NCBI RefSeq assembly: GCF_003814745.1
Contig: NZ_RKRD01000002.1
Coordinates: forward strand, 1 to 64,000
DNA from: Hydrogenoanaerobacterium saccharovorans
Lineage (GTDB): Bacteria > Bacillota > Clostridia > Oscillospirales > Ruminococcaceae
Direction: 5' to 3'
DNA length: 64,000 bases
The position numbers and the translations under genes were made by a program. Numbering within the stretch: the first letter of the stretch is position 1; every line of letters begins with the position of its first letter. This document shows positions 7,066-14,979 of this stretch, piece by piece. The notes below the pieces were generated by a model that saw nothing but the letters and a program-made list of their open reading frames with translations, was not told where the DNA came from and did no database searches.

Positions 7066-8808
7066 TCAGAAGCGCTCACGTTTTACATAAGAGGTATGCA
7101 GTACCTCATGTGCTTTGTGGCTGCCGGGTTTACCAAAGTAATCCTCGTAAATCTTTTTGAGAGATGGGTTCTCATGAGATTTTCTGACAGCCTTGTTTTC
7201 ATCGTTGGTGTAAAGCGCTTTTGCACGCAGTCCCTTCAAATCAACAAAGTTGCGTACCGATGCCGGCTGCTGCGGCTGACCGCCGCCGTTTACACAACCG
7301 CCGGGGCAGCCCATAACCTCGATGAAGGTGTAGCTCTTCTCGCCGTTTTTCACAGCTTCCAAAAGCTTCTTGGCGTTTGCAGTACCCGAAACAACCGCAA
7401 CGTTTACATCCAAGCCGCCCACATTGTAGCTGGCTTCTTTGATGCCCTCGGTGCCGCGAACCTCGGTAAACTCAAGGTTTTTCAGCTCTTCGCCTGTGAG
7501 TTTTTCAACCGCTGTTCTCAAAGCAGCTTCCATTACGCCGCCTGTTGCACCAAAGATAACCGCTGCACCGGTGGATTCACCCATCGGGTCGTCAAAATCT
7601 TCGTCGGGCAAATTGACAAAGTCAAGGCCTGCACGCTGAATCATTCTGGCAAGCTCTCTGGTGGTTAACGAAATATCCACATCCGGTACACCTGCTGCGT
7701 TCTGGTTTTCACGGTCAATCTCAAACTTTTTCGCAGTACAGGGCATCACGCTTACGCTTACAATCTTCTTGGGGTCAATTCCGTTTTTATCTGCGTACCA
7801 AGTTTTGGCAAGCGCACCAAACATCTGCTGCGGAGATTTGCAGGTAGAGAGGTTGGGAATCATTTCAGGGTAGTAATGCTCGCAGTATTTAATCCAACCG
7901 GGTGAGCATGAAGTAATCATCGGCAACACACCGCCGTTTTGTACACGCTCAATCAGCTCGTTTGCCTCTTCAACAATGGTGAGGTCGGCTGCAAGGTCGG
8001 TATCAAATACAAGGTCAAAGCCCAGTCTGCGCAGAGCAGCAACCATTTTGCCCTCTACATCGGTACCGATGGGCAAACCAAAGCACTCGCCCAGTGTTGC
8101 ACGGATAGAAGGAGCTGTTTGTACCAGAGCAATCTTTTCAGGATCTGCAATGGCTTGACGCACTTCTTCAGTCGAATCTTTTTCGTACAGTGCACCTGTG
8201 GGGCATACGGTGATGCACTGACCACAGCTGATGCAGGTGGTTTCTCCCAACGGGGTTTCAAATGCACAGCCAATTTCGGTTTTAAATCCGCGCTCGTTTG
8301 CACCGATTACGCCTACGCCCTGGTTTTTAGAGCACACCGCTACACAGCGGCGGCAAAGAATACATTTGCTGTTGTCACGCACCATGTGTGCAGCAGAAGT
8401 ATCCAACTCGTATTGGTTTACCTCGCCCTCAAAACGGTGCTCGTCTTCTACGCCGAACTCTTTACAGAGTGTTTGCAGCTCGCAATCTCCGCTGCGTACG
8501 CACGAAAGGCATTTTTTATTATGAGTTGAGAGCACAAGCTCCAAATTGGTTTTTCTGCTTTCCAGCACCTTGGGCGTGTTGGTGAAAACCTCCATACCCT
8601 CGTTTACCGGATAAACGCAAGCGGTAACAAGGCTTCTTGCGCCTTTTACTTCAACCATACAAATACGGCATGCGCCGATTTCGTTGATTTCTTTTAGGTA
8701 ACAAAGTGTGGGGATATTGATGCCGGCAACCCGTGCAGCCTCAAGAATCGTAGAACCTTTCGGCACGGACAAGGGCATACCGTTGATTTTAATATTAACC
8801 ATATCCAT
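7066..8808 (-). CDS. hndD: [FeFe] hydrogenase catalytic subunit, HndD/HydA type
   Basis: The product is 580 aa. Residues 1-80 are a [2Fe-2S] plant-type domain (Cys36, 47, 50, 64). A His-Cys [4Fe-4S] site follows (His96, Cys100, 103, 109), then two [4Fe-4S] motifs (CILCRRCVAVC at 149-159, CISCGQCITVC at 192-202). The H-cluster domain has L1 TSCSPGW (299-305), L2 MPCTAKKFE (355-363) and L3 EVMGCPGGCVNGGGQP, and the small-subunit-like tail ends about residue 580. It makes or oxidises H2 in the cytosol as part of the NAD(P)-linked, probably electron-bifurcating complex with HndA-C. It is the last gene of the operon. L1 has Ser where many hydrogenases have the second Cys (TSCCP). Confidence 0.95.
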   Translation of the reverse strand: MDMVNIKINGMPLSVPKGSTILEAARVAGINIPTLCYLKEINEIGACRICMVEVKGARSLVTACVYPVNEGMEVFTNTPKVLESRKTNLELVLSTHNKKCLSCVRSGDCELQTLCKEFGVEDEHRFEGEVNQYELDTSAAHMVRDNSKCILCRRCVAVCSKNQGVGVIGANERGFKTEIGCAFETPLGETTCISCGQCITVCPTGALYEKDSTEEVRQAIADPEKIALVQTAPSIRATLGECFGLPIGTDVEGKMVAALRRLGFDLVFDTDLAADLTIVEEANELIERVQNGGVLPMITSCSPGWIKYCEHYYPEMIPNLSTCKSPQQMFGALAKTWYADKNGIDPKKIVSVSVMPCTAKKFEIDRENQNAAGVPDVDISLTTRELARMIQRAGLDFVNLPDEDFDDPMGESTGAAVIFGATGGVMEAALRTAVEKLTGEELKNLEFTEVRGTEGIKEASYNVGGLDVNVAVVSGTANAKKLLEAVKNGEKSYTFIEVMGCPGGCVNGGGQPQQPASVRNFVDLKGLRAKALYTNDENKAVRKSHENPSLKKIYEDYFGKPGSHKAHEVLHTSYVKRERF

Positions 8809-8826
8809 TGATGGTACACTCCCTTC

Positions 8827-10614
8827 TTATTTCTTAACAATCGCGCCAAAACGGCATTTCTCCATACAAGCACCGCATTTCACGCATTTGTGAACATCGA
8901 TCTTGTGAGGTTTCTTGACTTCGCCTGTAATCGCACCTGCAGGACATGCACGTGCACAAAGGGTACAGCCCTTACATTTGTCTTCAATGATAGAATAACG
9001 CAGCAGGTCTTTACATACACCCGCAGGGCATTTTTTGTCTTTGATATGTGCAATATATTCATCTTCAAAGAAATGGAGTGTAGACAAAACAGGGTTGGGG
9101 GCAGTTTGGCCCAAGCCGCACAGCGAATTTTCTTTGATGAATTGAGAGAGGTCTTTTAGGCGCTGGATGTCCTCCATCTCGCCCTTGCCCTTTGTAATTC
9201 TGTCCAGAATTTCGTAAAGACGTTTGGTACCAATACGGCAGGGAGCACATTTGCCGCAACTCTCGTCAACGGTAAATTCTAGGAAGAACTTTGCAATATC
9301 CACCATACAAGTGTCTTCGTCCATAACAATCAAGCCGCCCGAGCCCATCATAGAGCCGATGGAAATCAGGTTGTCGTAGTCAATCTCAATATCAAGGTGG
9401 CTTGCAGGGATACAACCGCCGGAAGGTCCGCCGGTTTGCGCAGCCTTAAATTTTTTGCCGTTGGGGATACCGCCGCCGATTTCTTCAACGATTTCGCGCA
9501 GGGTGGTGCCCATAGGTACTTCAACCAAACCGGTATTGTGGATTTTACCGCCTACCGCGAACACTTTGGTGCCCGCAGATTTTTCGGTACCCATCGAACG
9601 GAACCAGTCGGCACCTTTGAGTATAATTTGCGGGATATTTGCATAAGTCTCCACGTTGTTGAGCACGGAGGGTTTGCCGAACAAGCCTTTGACTGCCGGG
9701 AACGGAGGACGGGGTCTCGGTTCACCGCGATGGCCTTCAATCGAGGTCATCAAAGCGGTTTCCTCACCGCATACAAATGCGCCCGCCCCCAAACGGATGT
9801 CCAAATCAAAATCAAAACCGGTTCCCAAAATGTTTTTGCCCAGCAAACCGATTTCTTTTGCTTGATTAATCGCAATTTGCAAACGTTTTACCGCAATGGG
9901 GTACTCTGCACGAACATAAACAAAGCCTTGGTTCGCACCGATTGCATAACCGGCAATTGCCATAGCCTCAATCAGTACATGGGGGTCGCCCTCCAAAACA
10001 GAACGATCCATAAACGCACCGGGGTCACCCTCGTCGGCATTGCAGGCAACGTATTTTTGATCGTTTTCAGAAGCTTTTGCAAAGCTCCATTTCAGCCCTG
10101 TCGGGAACCCTGCACCGCCGCGTCCGCGCAGGCCTGAATCTTTTATAAGCTGTATGACGTCATCGGGGGTCATTTCGGTCAAAACTTTGCCGAGTGCCTG
10201 ATATCCGTCGTAAGCTATGTACTCGTTAATATTTTCAGGGTCGATAACACCGCAGTTTTTCAGTGCAACACGGTGCTGTTTTTTGTAAAACTGTGTTTCG
10301 TTAAGCGACTGGATTCCGTCTTTATGAACGGTTTCATCATAAAGCAGTCTGGTTACAATGCGGCCCTTTATAAGATGCTCGGATACAATTTCAGGGATGT
10401 CTTCCGCTTTGACTCTGGAATAGAATGCGCCCTCGGGATAAATAATCATGATGGGGCCCAATGCACACAAACCAAAGCAACCCGTTTTAATTACCTTTAC
10501 TTCTTCAGCAAGCCCCGCCTGCTTAATTTCAGCTTCCAGCGCGCTGACGATATGTTCACTGCCTGACGACGTACAACCGGTGCCGCCGCAAACAAGTACG
10601 TGAGAACGATACAT
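8827..10614 (-). CDS. hndC: NuoF-like flavoprotein subunit of the hydrogenase, HndC type
   Basis: The product is 595 aa, in order: a thioredoxin-like [2Fe-2S] domain (VCGGTGCTSSG start, CFGLC), a NuoF domain with FMN/NAD(H) sites (GLRGRGGAGFPTGLKW, GAGAYVCGEETAL-like GAGAFVCGEETAL), an SLBB segment, a NuoF [4Fe-4S] site (ESCGKCAPCRIGTKR) and two C-terminal ferredoxin motifs (CKGCTLCARACP, CVKCGACMEKC). This subunit binds FMN and NAD(P)H and is the likely bifurcation centre between NADH and ferredoxin. It lies 18 bp before hndD and 14 bp after hndB, with a GGAGG ribosome site. Confidence 0.95.
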   Translation of the reverse strand: MYRSHVLVCGGTGCTSSGSEHIVSALEAEIKQAGLAEEVKVIKTGCFGLCALGPIMIIYPEGAFYSRVKAEDIPEIVSEHLIKGRIVTRLLYDETVHKDGIQSLNETQFYKKQHRVALKNCGVIDPENINEYIAYDGYQALGKVLTEMTPDDVIQLIKDSGLRGRGGAGFPTGLKWSFAKASENDQKYVACNADEGDPGAFMDRSVLEGDPHVLIEAMAIAGYAIGANQGFVYVRAEYPIAVKRLQIAINQAKEIGLLGKNILGTGFDFDLDIRLGAGAFVCGEETALMTSIEGHRGEPRPRPPFPAVKGLFGKPSVLNNVETYANIPQIILKGADWFRSMGTEKSAGTKVFAVGGKIHNTGLVEVPMGTTLREIVEEIGGGIPNGKKFKAAQTGGPSGGCIPASHLDIEIDYDNLISIGSMMGSGGLIVMDEDTCMVDIAKFFLEFTVDESCGKCAPCRIGTKRLYEILDRITKGKGEMEDIQRLKDLSQFIKENSLCGLGQTAPNPVLSTLHFFEDEYIAHIKDKKCPAGVCKDLLRYSIIEDKCKGCTLCARACPAGAITGEVKKPHKIDVHKCVKCGACMEKCRFGAIVKK

Positions 10615-10628
10615 AATCCGCTTCCTCC

Positions 10629-11000
10629 TTATTTCGCAATTGCTCCGATTGTGTACTCGCTAACCGGATTGCCGTTTACGATATGGTCGCTCACAATTTT
10701 CGCAACCTTTTCGGGTGTCATTTTTACATAGGTAACTTTTTCTTTGCCCGGTACATAAACCTCAACAACCGGCTCGTATTGGCAAATGCCGATGCAGCCT
10801 GTTTGTGCTATGGTTACATGGCTTAGTTTTCTTTTCGTAACCTCTTCAGAAAACGCAGTTAATACCGGACGTGCGCCTGCAGCTATGCCGCATGTCGCCA
10901 TACCCACTACTACTCTGATATTATCCAAATCATCGTGACGAACGCCCATATTGGCTTTCATCTGGTCACGTAATGCTTGAAGTTCAGCTAAACTTTTCAT
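10629..11000 (-). CDS. hndB: Thioredoxin-like [2Fe-2S] ferredoxin, HndB type
   Basis: The product is 123 aa. After a helical N-terminus (LAELQALRDQMKANM) comes a thioredoxin-like ferredoxin fold with Cys at VVGMATCGIAAG and QTGCIGICQYEP, the usual four-ligand arrangement. It is probably an electron-transfer subunit of the tetrameric NADP-reducing hydrogenase class (HndABCD of Desulfovibrio). Its ATG overlaps the upstream HATPase stop by 4 nt (ATGA), showing translational coupling. Confidence 0.9.
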   Translation of the reverse strand: MKSLAELQALRDQMKANMGVRHDDLDNIRVVVGMATCGIAAGARPVLTAFSEEVTKRKLSHVTIAQTGCIGICQYEPVVEVYVPGKEKVTYVKMTPEKVAKIVSDHIVNGNPVSEYTIGAIAK

Positions 11001-11554
11001 ATGGTATCTGTACCTCCGTTCAAATTTTCGGTGTTTTCTCGGATATAGCTTTTGATAAACTCCATTACCTGAGGGACATTCAGCGGCACATCACCAAGCA
11101 CATTGGTAAAATCACGCGTGCTTACCGTAAAAACTTCCCCATCCACTTTGCGTGTATACACAAAATTGATATCGGGGTTGCAGCTGATGAGGCAGCACAT
11201 GGTTTCTGCCATATCACCCAGCGGCATTCGGTCTATGTGCGAGAGTATAAATTCACCGGTAACGGTCGTTCCTTCCCCCACCTGCGACTGAATGTTGAAC
11301 CACCCGCCGGTCATTTCTGCTGCCATTTTAAAAAACGGTACCCCAAGCCCCACCTTACGGGTGGTTCGGGTGGTGTAAAACGGGTCTATCACCCTTTGTA
11401 CCACCTCTTGAGTCATACCGCAGCCGTTGTCGTCTATGGTAATTGTCATTTTATCGCGCAGTTTGTCTTCCGATACATTAATATGTATCTCAGACGCACC
11501 CGCCTTCACAGAATTTTGCGCTATATCCAAAATGTTGAGCGATAACTCCTGCAT
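10997..11554 (-). CDS. Orphan HATPase-domain protein inside the hydrogenase operon
   Basis: The product is 185 aa. Residues 1-115 are a GHKL ATPase domain: N-box-like LDIAQNSVKAGA, G1 DDNGCGM, F/G2 TTRTTRKVGLGVPFFKMAAEMTGG, and GEGTTV. No dimerisation/His-phosphotransfer region, sensor domain or membrane segment precedes it, so it is not a standard sensor kinase. The C-terminal 70 residues are unrecognised. It lies between hndA (6 bp) and hndB (4-nt overlap), with no clear ribosome site of its own, so it is made in step with the hydrogenase. A role as anti-sigma-like kinase or as an assembly or regulatory ATPase is inference. Confidence 0.85.
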   Translation of the reverse strand: MQELSLNILDIAQNSVKAGASEIHINVSEDKLRDKMTITIDDNGCGMTQEVVQRVIDPFYTTRTTRKVGLGVPFFKMAAEMTGGWFNIQSQVGEGTTVTGEFILSHIDRMPLGDMAETMCCLISCNPDINFVYTRKVDGEVFTVSTRDFTNVLGDVPLNVPQVMEFIKSYIRENTENLNGGTDTI

Positions 11555-11560
11555 AACAGT

Positions 11561-12055
11561 TTATTTGTCGGCGTATTTTGCCAAAATGGTATCTATGTCA
11601 TCGGGAACCAGTCTGCCGTAAACTTCGTCGTTAATCGTCATAACAGGGGCAAGTCCGCATGCGCCGATGCAGCGGCATGCTTCGAGAGAGAATTTGCCGT
11701 CGGGGGTGCATTCGCCGCCCTGAATGCCAAGTTTTTTCATCAGTCTGTCGTAAACGTCGCCAGAACCTTTTACGTAGCAGGCGGTGCCTAAGCAAACCGA
11801 AATTTTGTACTGACCCTTTGGGTTCAGCGAGAATTGCGAGTAGAATGTAACTACACCGTAAACTTCTTCTAATGGAATACCGAGACCCAATGCAATAATT
11901 TTCTGAACTTCAATGGGCAGGTAGCCGTAAATCCCCTGTGCTTCCTGCAAAATAGGCATCAGAGCGCCTCTTTGCTCCTTATGGTTTTCTATTACTTTAA
12001 GGAGCGCTTCTTCCTGTTCCTTTGTACCCTGAAACGGAACACATGTTTTAGCCAT
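11561..12055 (-). CDS. hndA: NuoE-like [2Fe-2S] subunit of the hydrogenase, HndA type
   Basis: The product is 164 aa from ATG 12055, which follows AGGAGG; the longer in-frame start at 12112 has no ribosome site. The NuoE/24-kDa fold is clear: GALMPILQEAQGIYGYLP, the GVVTFYSQFSLNPKG segment, and four Cys (CLGTACYVKG, EACRCIGACGLAPV). It carries one [2Fe-2S] cluster and passes electrons between HndC and the rest of the complex. It is the first gene of the minus-strand operon, facing the DRTGG operon across a 401-bp control region. Confidence 0.94.
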   Translation of the reverse strand: MAKTCVPFQGTKEQEEALLKVIENHKEQRGALMPILQEAQGIYGYLPIEVQKIIALGLGIPLEEVYGVVTFYSQFSLNPKGQYKISVCLGTACYVKGSGDVYDRLMKKLGIQGGECTPDGKFSLEACRCIGACGLAPVMTINDEVYGRLVPDDIDTILAKYADK

Positions 12056-12456
12056 CAAATATACCTCCTTGGTGTGCCAAAGACGTACCCACGCGAACCC
12101 TAATGCGTGCATGCACGATACCCCAGCATATTTAGTTAAAATTATATCAGAGTCAACTCTAAAAATCTACTGCTTTTGCGTAATAATTTATAAAAAATTA
12201 GGTTTTTTTCGTTTCTTTTTCACTTTGTTCGCTTCTGTATCAAAATATTATTGTGCATATTGCATAATATATTGTTAAAATTATATCAAATAATCGTACC
12301 TTTGTTTACTCTTTATATACAAAATTGGTTTCACTGCCTTGGTTTGTTTTGTTTGCTTTTCCCATATATTTAATGATATAATAGCTATATAAAAATTGTT
12401 CTTGAGTTTTGGCGGAGAACCGCTTGGCCTATCTTTTCAGAATCGGGGGGTAAACC
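12056..12456. promoter_or_regulatory. Divergent control region between the two hydrogenase operons
   Basis: AT-rich region of 401 bp. A 15-bp sequence GTTAAAATTATATCA occurs twice, at 12135-12149 and 12274-12288; each copy contains a minus-strand TATAAT. On the plus strand TATAAT (12377-12382) with TTGCTT 18 bp upstream is the likely promoter of the DRTGG operon. The repeat partly resembles a Rex-type TTGTTAA half site, but its right half does not fit well. The two copies may be tandem promoters for hndA, operators, or both. Confidence 0.5.
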
Positions 12457-12807
12457 ATGACAATTGGTGATATTAAACAAATTTTAAAAGCAGAAATTCT
12501 ATGCGAAGGCGAGTCGATGCAACGCGAGGTGCACACCGCTTGCGGCAGTGACATGATGAGCGACGTACTGGCATTTGTGAAAGACCAATCTGTACTGCTG
12601 ACAGGGCTTGTAAACCCACAGGTTATTCGCACCGCCGAAATGATGGATATTATCTGCGTTGTTTTTGTGCGCGGAAAAATGCCGGACTCCACTATCGTTG
12701 CACTTGCGCAAGAGCGCGGCATCACTGTGCTTGCAACCCCTTACCGTATGTTTACTTCGTGTGGGTTACTATATGATAACGGACTGCGGGGAGGTTGCGA
12801 TTTTTAG
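12457..12807 (+). CDS. Stand-alone DRTGG-domain protein (first copy)
   Basis: The product is 116 aa, essentially one DRTGG domain: MTIGDIKQILKAEILC, a gap, then SVLLTGLVNPQVIRTAEMMDIICVVFVRGKMP and ITVLATPYRMFTSCGLLY. The domain is usually found next to CBS pairs or in phosphotransacetylase-like proteins and is thought to bind a small ligand; no catalytic residues are known. It starts an operon with an RsbW-like ATPase, a hydrogenase-like Fe-S protein, a second DRTGG protein and a PHP protein. Its TAG overlaps the next GTG by one base (TAGTG). Confidence 0.85.
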   Translation: MTIGDIKQILKAEILCEGESMQREVHTACGSDMMSDVLAFVKDQSVLLTGLVNPQVIRTAEMMDIICVVFVRGKMPDSTIVALAQERGITVLATPYRMFTSCGLLYDNGLRGGCDF

Positions 12808-13235
12808 TGACACAGGCGCTTACATTTGAATATACGGTGCCGGGAGATGATTTTACACGCGCGGGCGAAGCATCCTCCAGCATTAAAAAAATGCTCAAAC
12901 AAATTGGGCTTGCACCAGAAGTTATCCGTAAGGTTGCCATTGCAGTGTACGAGGGCGAAATCAACATGGTCATCCATGCAGGCGGCGGCGAAATTACCGT
13001 TAACGTCACTTCAGACGAAGTCAGCATGACTCTTACGGATAAAGGCCCCGGTATTGCCGACATCAGCCTCGCCATGCGCGAGGGCTGGAGCACCGCACCC
13101 GACGATGTGCGCTCGCTTGGCTTTGGCGCAGGTATGGGGTTGCCCAATATGAAAAAATACACCGATGAAATGACAATCGAAAGCACCCTGGGCGTTGGCA
13201 CCACAGTGAAAATGCGTGTTTATGTAAAACAGTAG
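12807..13235 (+). CDS. RsbW/SpoIIAB-like ATP-binding protein
   Basis: The product is 142 aa, starting at GTG 12807 (an in-frame TTG at 12795 sits too close to the GGGGAGG ribosome site). It is a single GHKL ATPase domain of the anti-sigma kinase type: N-box EGEINMVIHAGGG, G1 TDKGPGI, G2 GFGAGMGLPNMKKY and GVGTTV. Such proteins phosphorylate STAS anti-sigma antagonists or bind sigma factors; no STAS or sigma gene is visible in this window. Position before the hydrogenase-like protein suggests that it transduces that protein's redox or H2 state. The partner is unknown. Confidence 0.85.
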   Translation: MTQALTFEYTVPGDDFTRAGEASSSIKKMLKQIGLAPEVIRKVAIAVYEGEINMVIHAGGGEITVNVTSDEVSMTLTDKGPGIADISLAMREGWSTAPDDVRSLGFGAGMGLPNMKKYTDEMTIESTLGVGTTVKMRVYVKQ

Positions 13236-13277
13236 TTTGTTCTTAGTAGCAACCTGCTTAGCGGAGGTGATATCCCG

Positions 13278-14615
13278 ATGGAGACGAAATTCTTCCATTC
13301 GGTTACCCTTGATAAAGATGCCTGCAAAGGCTGTATCAACTGCATTAAGCGCTGCCCCACCGAAGCGATTCGCGTGCGCGGAGGCAAGGCAAAAATCCTT
13401 TCGGACCGCTGTATTGATTGCGGCGAATGCATTCGAGTATGCCCGCACCATGCCAAAAAACCGATTTTTGACAGCATGGAGATGCTTGATAACTACAAAT
13501 ATAAAATTGCTCTGCCCGCCCCCGCTTTGTACGGGCAGTTTAACAACCTTGATGACATCGACATCGTATTGGGCGCCCTGATTAAGCTGGGCTTTGACGA
13601 TGTATTTGAAGTTGCAAAGGCGGCCGAGATGGTGTCTGACGCAACGCGCAAGATGCTCAGCGAGGGGCATTTGGAGCGCCCTGTCATCAGTTCGGCATGC
13701 CCTGTTGTAACCAGATTGATTCGCGTACGTTTTCCCGACCTTATCAGCAAAGTTCTGCCCATGCTTGCACCGGTAGAAATTGCTGCACGTATGGCAAAAA
13801 AACACGCGGTAGAGGCACTGGGCTACAAACCCGATGAAGTGGGTGCTTTTTTTATTTCGCCCTGCCCCGCCAAAGTAACCGCCGTAAAAATGCCCCTCGG
13901 TACCCGAAAAAGCGTGATTGACGGGGTACTTGCCATCAGTGACCTTTACCCCAAGCTTATTCTCGCCATGAAAGACGTTGCCGCTTCGCCCAAAGAAATG
14001 GTTTCGGTAGGGCGTATGGGTGTTGGCTGGGGCAGCAGCGGCGGTGAGGCATATGCCCTGCTGAACGACCGCTACTTGGCAGCGGACGGCATCGAAAATG
14101 TAATTAAAGTGCTTGAGGACTTGGAAGACCAAAAATACTCCGACCTCGATTTCGTAGAACTCAATGCTTGTTCGGCAGGCTGTGTGGGCGGTGTACTCAC
14201 GGTAGAGAACCCCTACATTGCCAAAGCAAAGCTGAAACGCATCCGCAAATATTTGCCCGTCTCGTGCAATCGTATCGGCGACAATATCCCCGCCTATGTT
14301 AAATTTGATACTCCGCTTGAATACGAACCGGTAATGGAGCTGGACCCTGATGTTTCGGTGGCAATGGCCAAGCTTTCCGAGCTGCAAAAAATCGCATCCA
14401 CCTTTCAGGGTATCGACTGCGGTGCTTGCGGTGCACCCAGCTGCAAAGCGCTTGCAGAAGATGTTGTACGCGGCTATGCCACCCCCGATGACTGTATTTT
14501 CCGCCTCAAAACACATATGCGCGAAATTGCATCTTCCCTCGCACAAATCGAGGGGCACATCCCGCTCAGCTTTAAAGGCGGAGACGGTACAGGCGGCAGT
14601 TCCAACGATATCTAA
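13278..14615 (+). CDS. [FeFe]-hydrogenase-like Fe-S protein, probable redox/H2 sensor
   Basis: The product is 445 aa. Two [4Fe-4S] ferredoxin motifs (Cys16, 19, 22, 26; Cys45, 48, 51, 55) precede an H-cluster-like domain in which the four cluster ligands seem kept: SSACP (Cys141), SPCPAK (Cys196) and NACSAGC (Cys298, Cys302). The proton-transfer cysteine position is Ala140, the L2 Glu is missing, and the L3 GGGQP is reduced. A C-terminal Fes-type [4Fe-4S] motif follows (Cys381, 384, 389, 406; DCGACGAPSC). This matches the family sometimes named HfsB/HsfB, seen beside multimeric hydrogenases in Clostridia and proposed to be sensory. Slow or no catalysis is expected from the lost residues; that is inference. 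Confidence 0.82.
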   Translation: METKFFHSVTLDKDACKGCINCIKRCPTEAIRVRGGKAKILSDRCIDCGECIRVCPHHAKKPIFDSMEMLDNYKYKIALPAPALYGQFNNLDDIDIVLGALIKLGFDDVFEVAKAAEMVSDATRKMLSEGHLERPVISSACPVVTRLIRVRFPDLISKVLPMLAPVEIAARMAKKHAVEALGYKPDEVGAFFISPCPAKVTAVKMPLGTRKSVIDGVLAISDLYPKLILAMKDVAASPKEMVSVGRMGVGWGSSGGEAYALLNDRYLAADGIENVIKVLEDLEDQKYSDLDFVELNACSAGCVGGVLTVENPYIAKAKLKRIRKYLPVSCNRIGDNIPAYVKFDTPLEYEPVMELDPDVSVAMAKLSELQKIASTFQGIDCGACGAPSCKALAEDVVRGYATPDDCIFRLKTHMREIASSLAQIEGHIPLSFKGGDGTGGSSNDI

Positions 14616-14646
14616 TGTGTTATCATAAACAGTGAGGACTGATGGT

Positions 14647-14979
14647 ATGAATGTAGAACAAGTTGCATCCAAATGCGGTTTCGAAATTGTCTGCGGGGGC
14701 GAAGGGCTCCTCCGCGAGGTTACATGTGTATTTTGCTGCGACCTGCTGAGCTGGGCAATGAGCAGAGCACCCGAGAACAGCGCTTGGGTCACCGTGATGG
14801 GCAACATTAATGCAATAGCCGTTGCCGTGCTTGCCGATACCGCCTGTATTGTGCTTGCCGAAAACGCTGCAATGGACGAAGACGCGGTGAAAAAAGCAGC
14901 TGCACAAGGGGTTGCCGTATTGCGCACACAAAAACCCGCTTTTGAGGCAGCACTCGCCGTGCACGAGGCAATCGGCTAA
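14647..14979 (+). CDS. Stand-alone DRTGG-domain protein (second copy)
   Basis: The product is 110 aa from ATG 14647, with GAGG 10 nt upstream (an in-frame GTG at 14632 overlaps that site). It is a single DRTGG-like domain: MNVEQVASKCGFEIVCGG, NSAWVTVMGNINAIAVAVLADTACIVLAEN and GVAVLRTQKPAFEAALAV. It differs clearly from the first DRTGG gene of the operon, so the two may form a heteromer or bind different ligands. Its TAA overlaps the following ATG (TAATG). Confidence 0.8.
   Translation: MNVEQVASKCGFEIVCGGEGLLREVTCVFCCDLLSWAMSRAPENSAWVTVMGNINAIAVAVLADTACIVLAENAAMDEDAVKKAAAQGVAVLRTQKPAFEAALAVHEAIG

Noticed and set aside
12274..12291. A Rex operator (TTGTTAA...TTAACAA)
   Set aside because: Only the left half TTGTTAA fits; the right half ATATCAA matches poorly, so it is reported only as a repeat.
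13011..14927. A 638-codon minus-strand open frame opposite the hydrogenase-like gene
   Set aside because: Antisense shadow of three recognised genes; low-quality composition and no family features.
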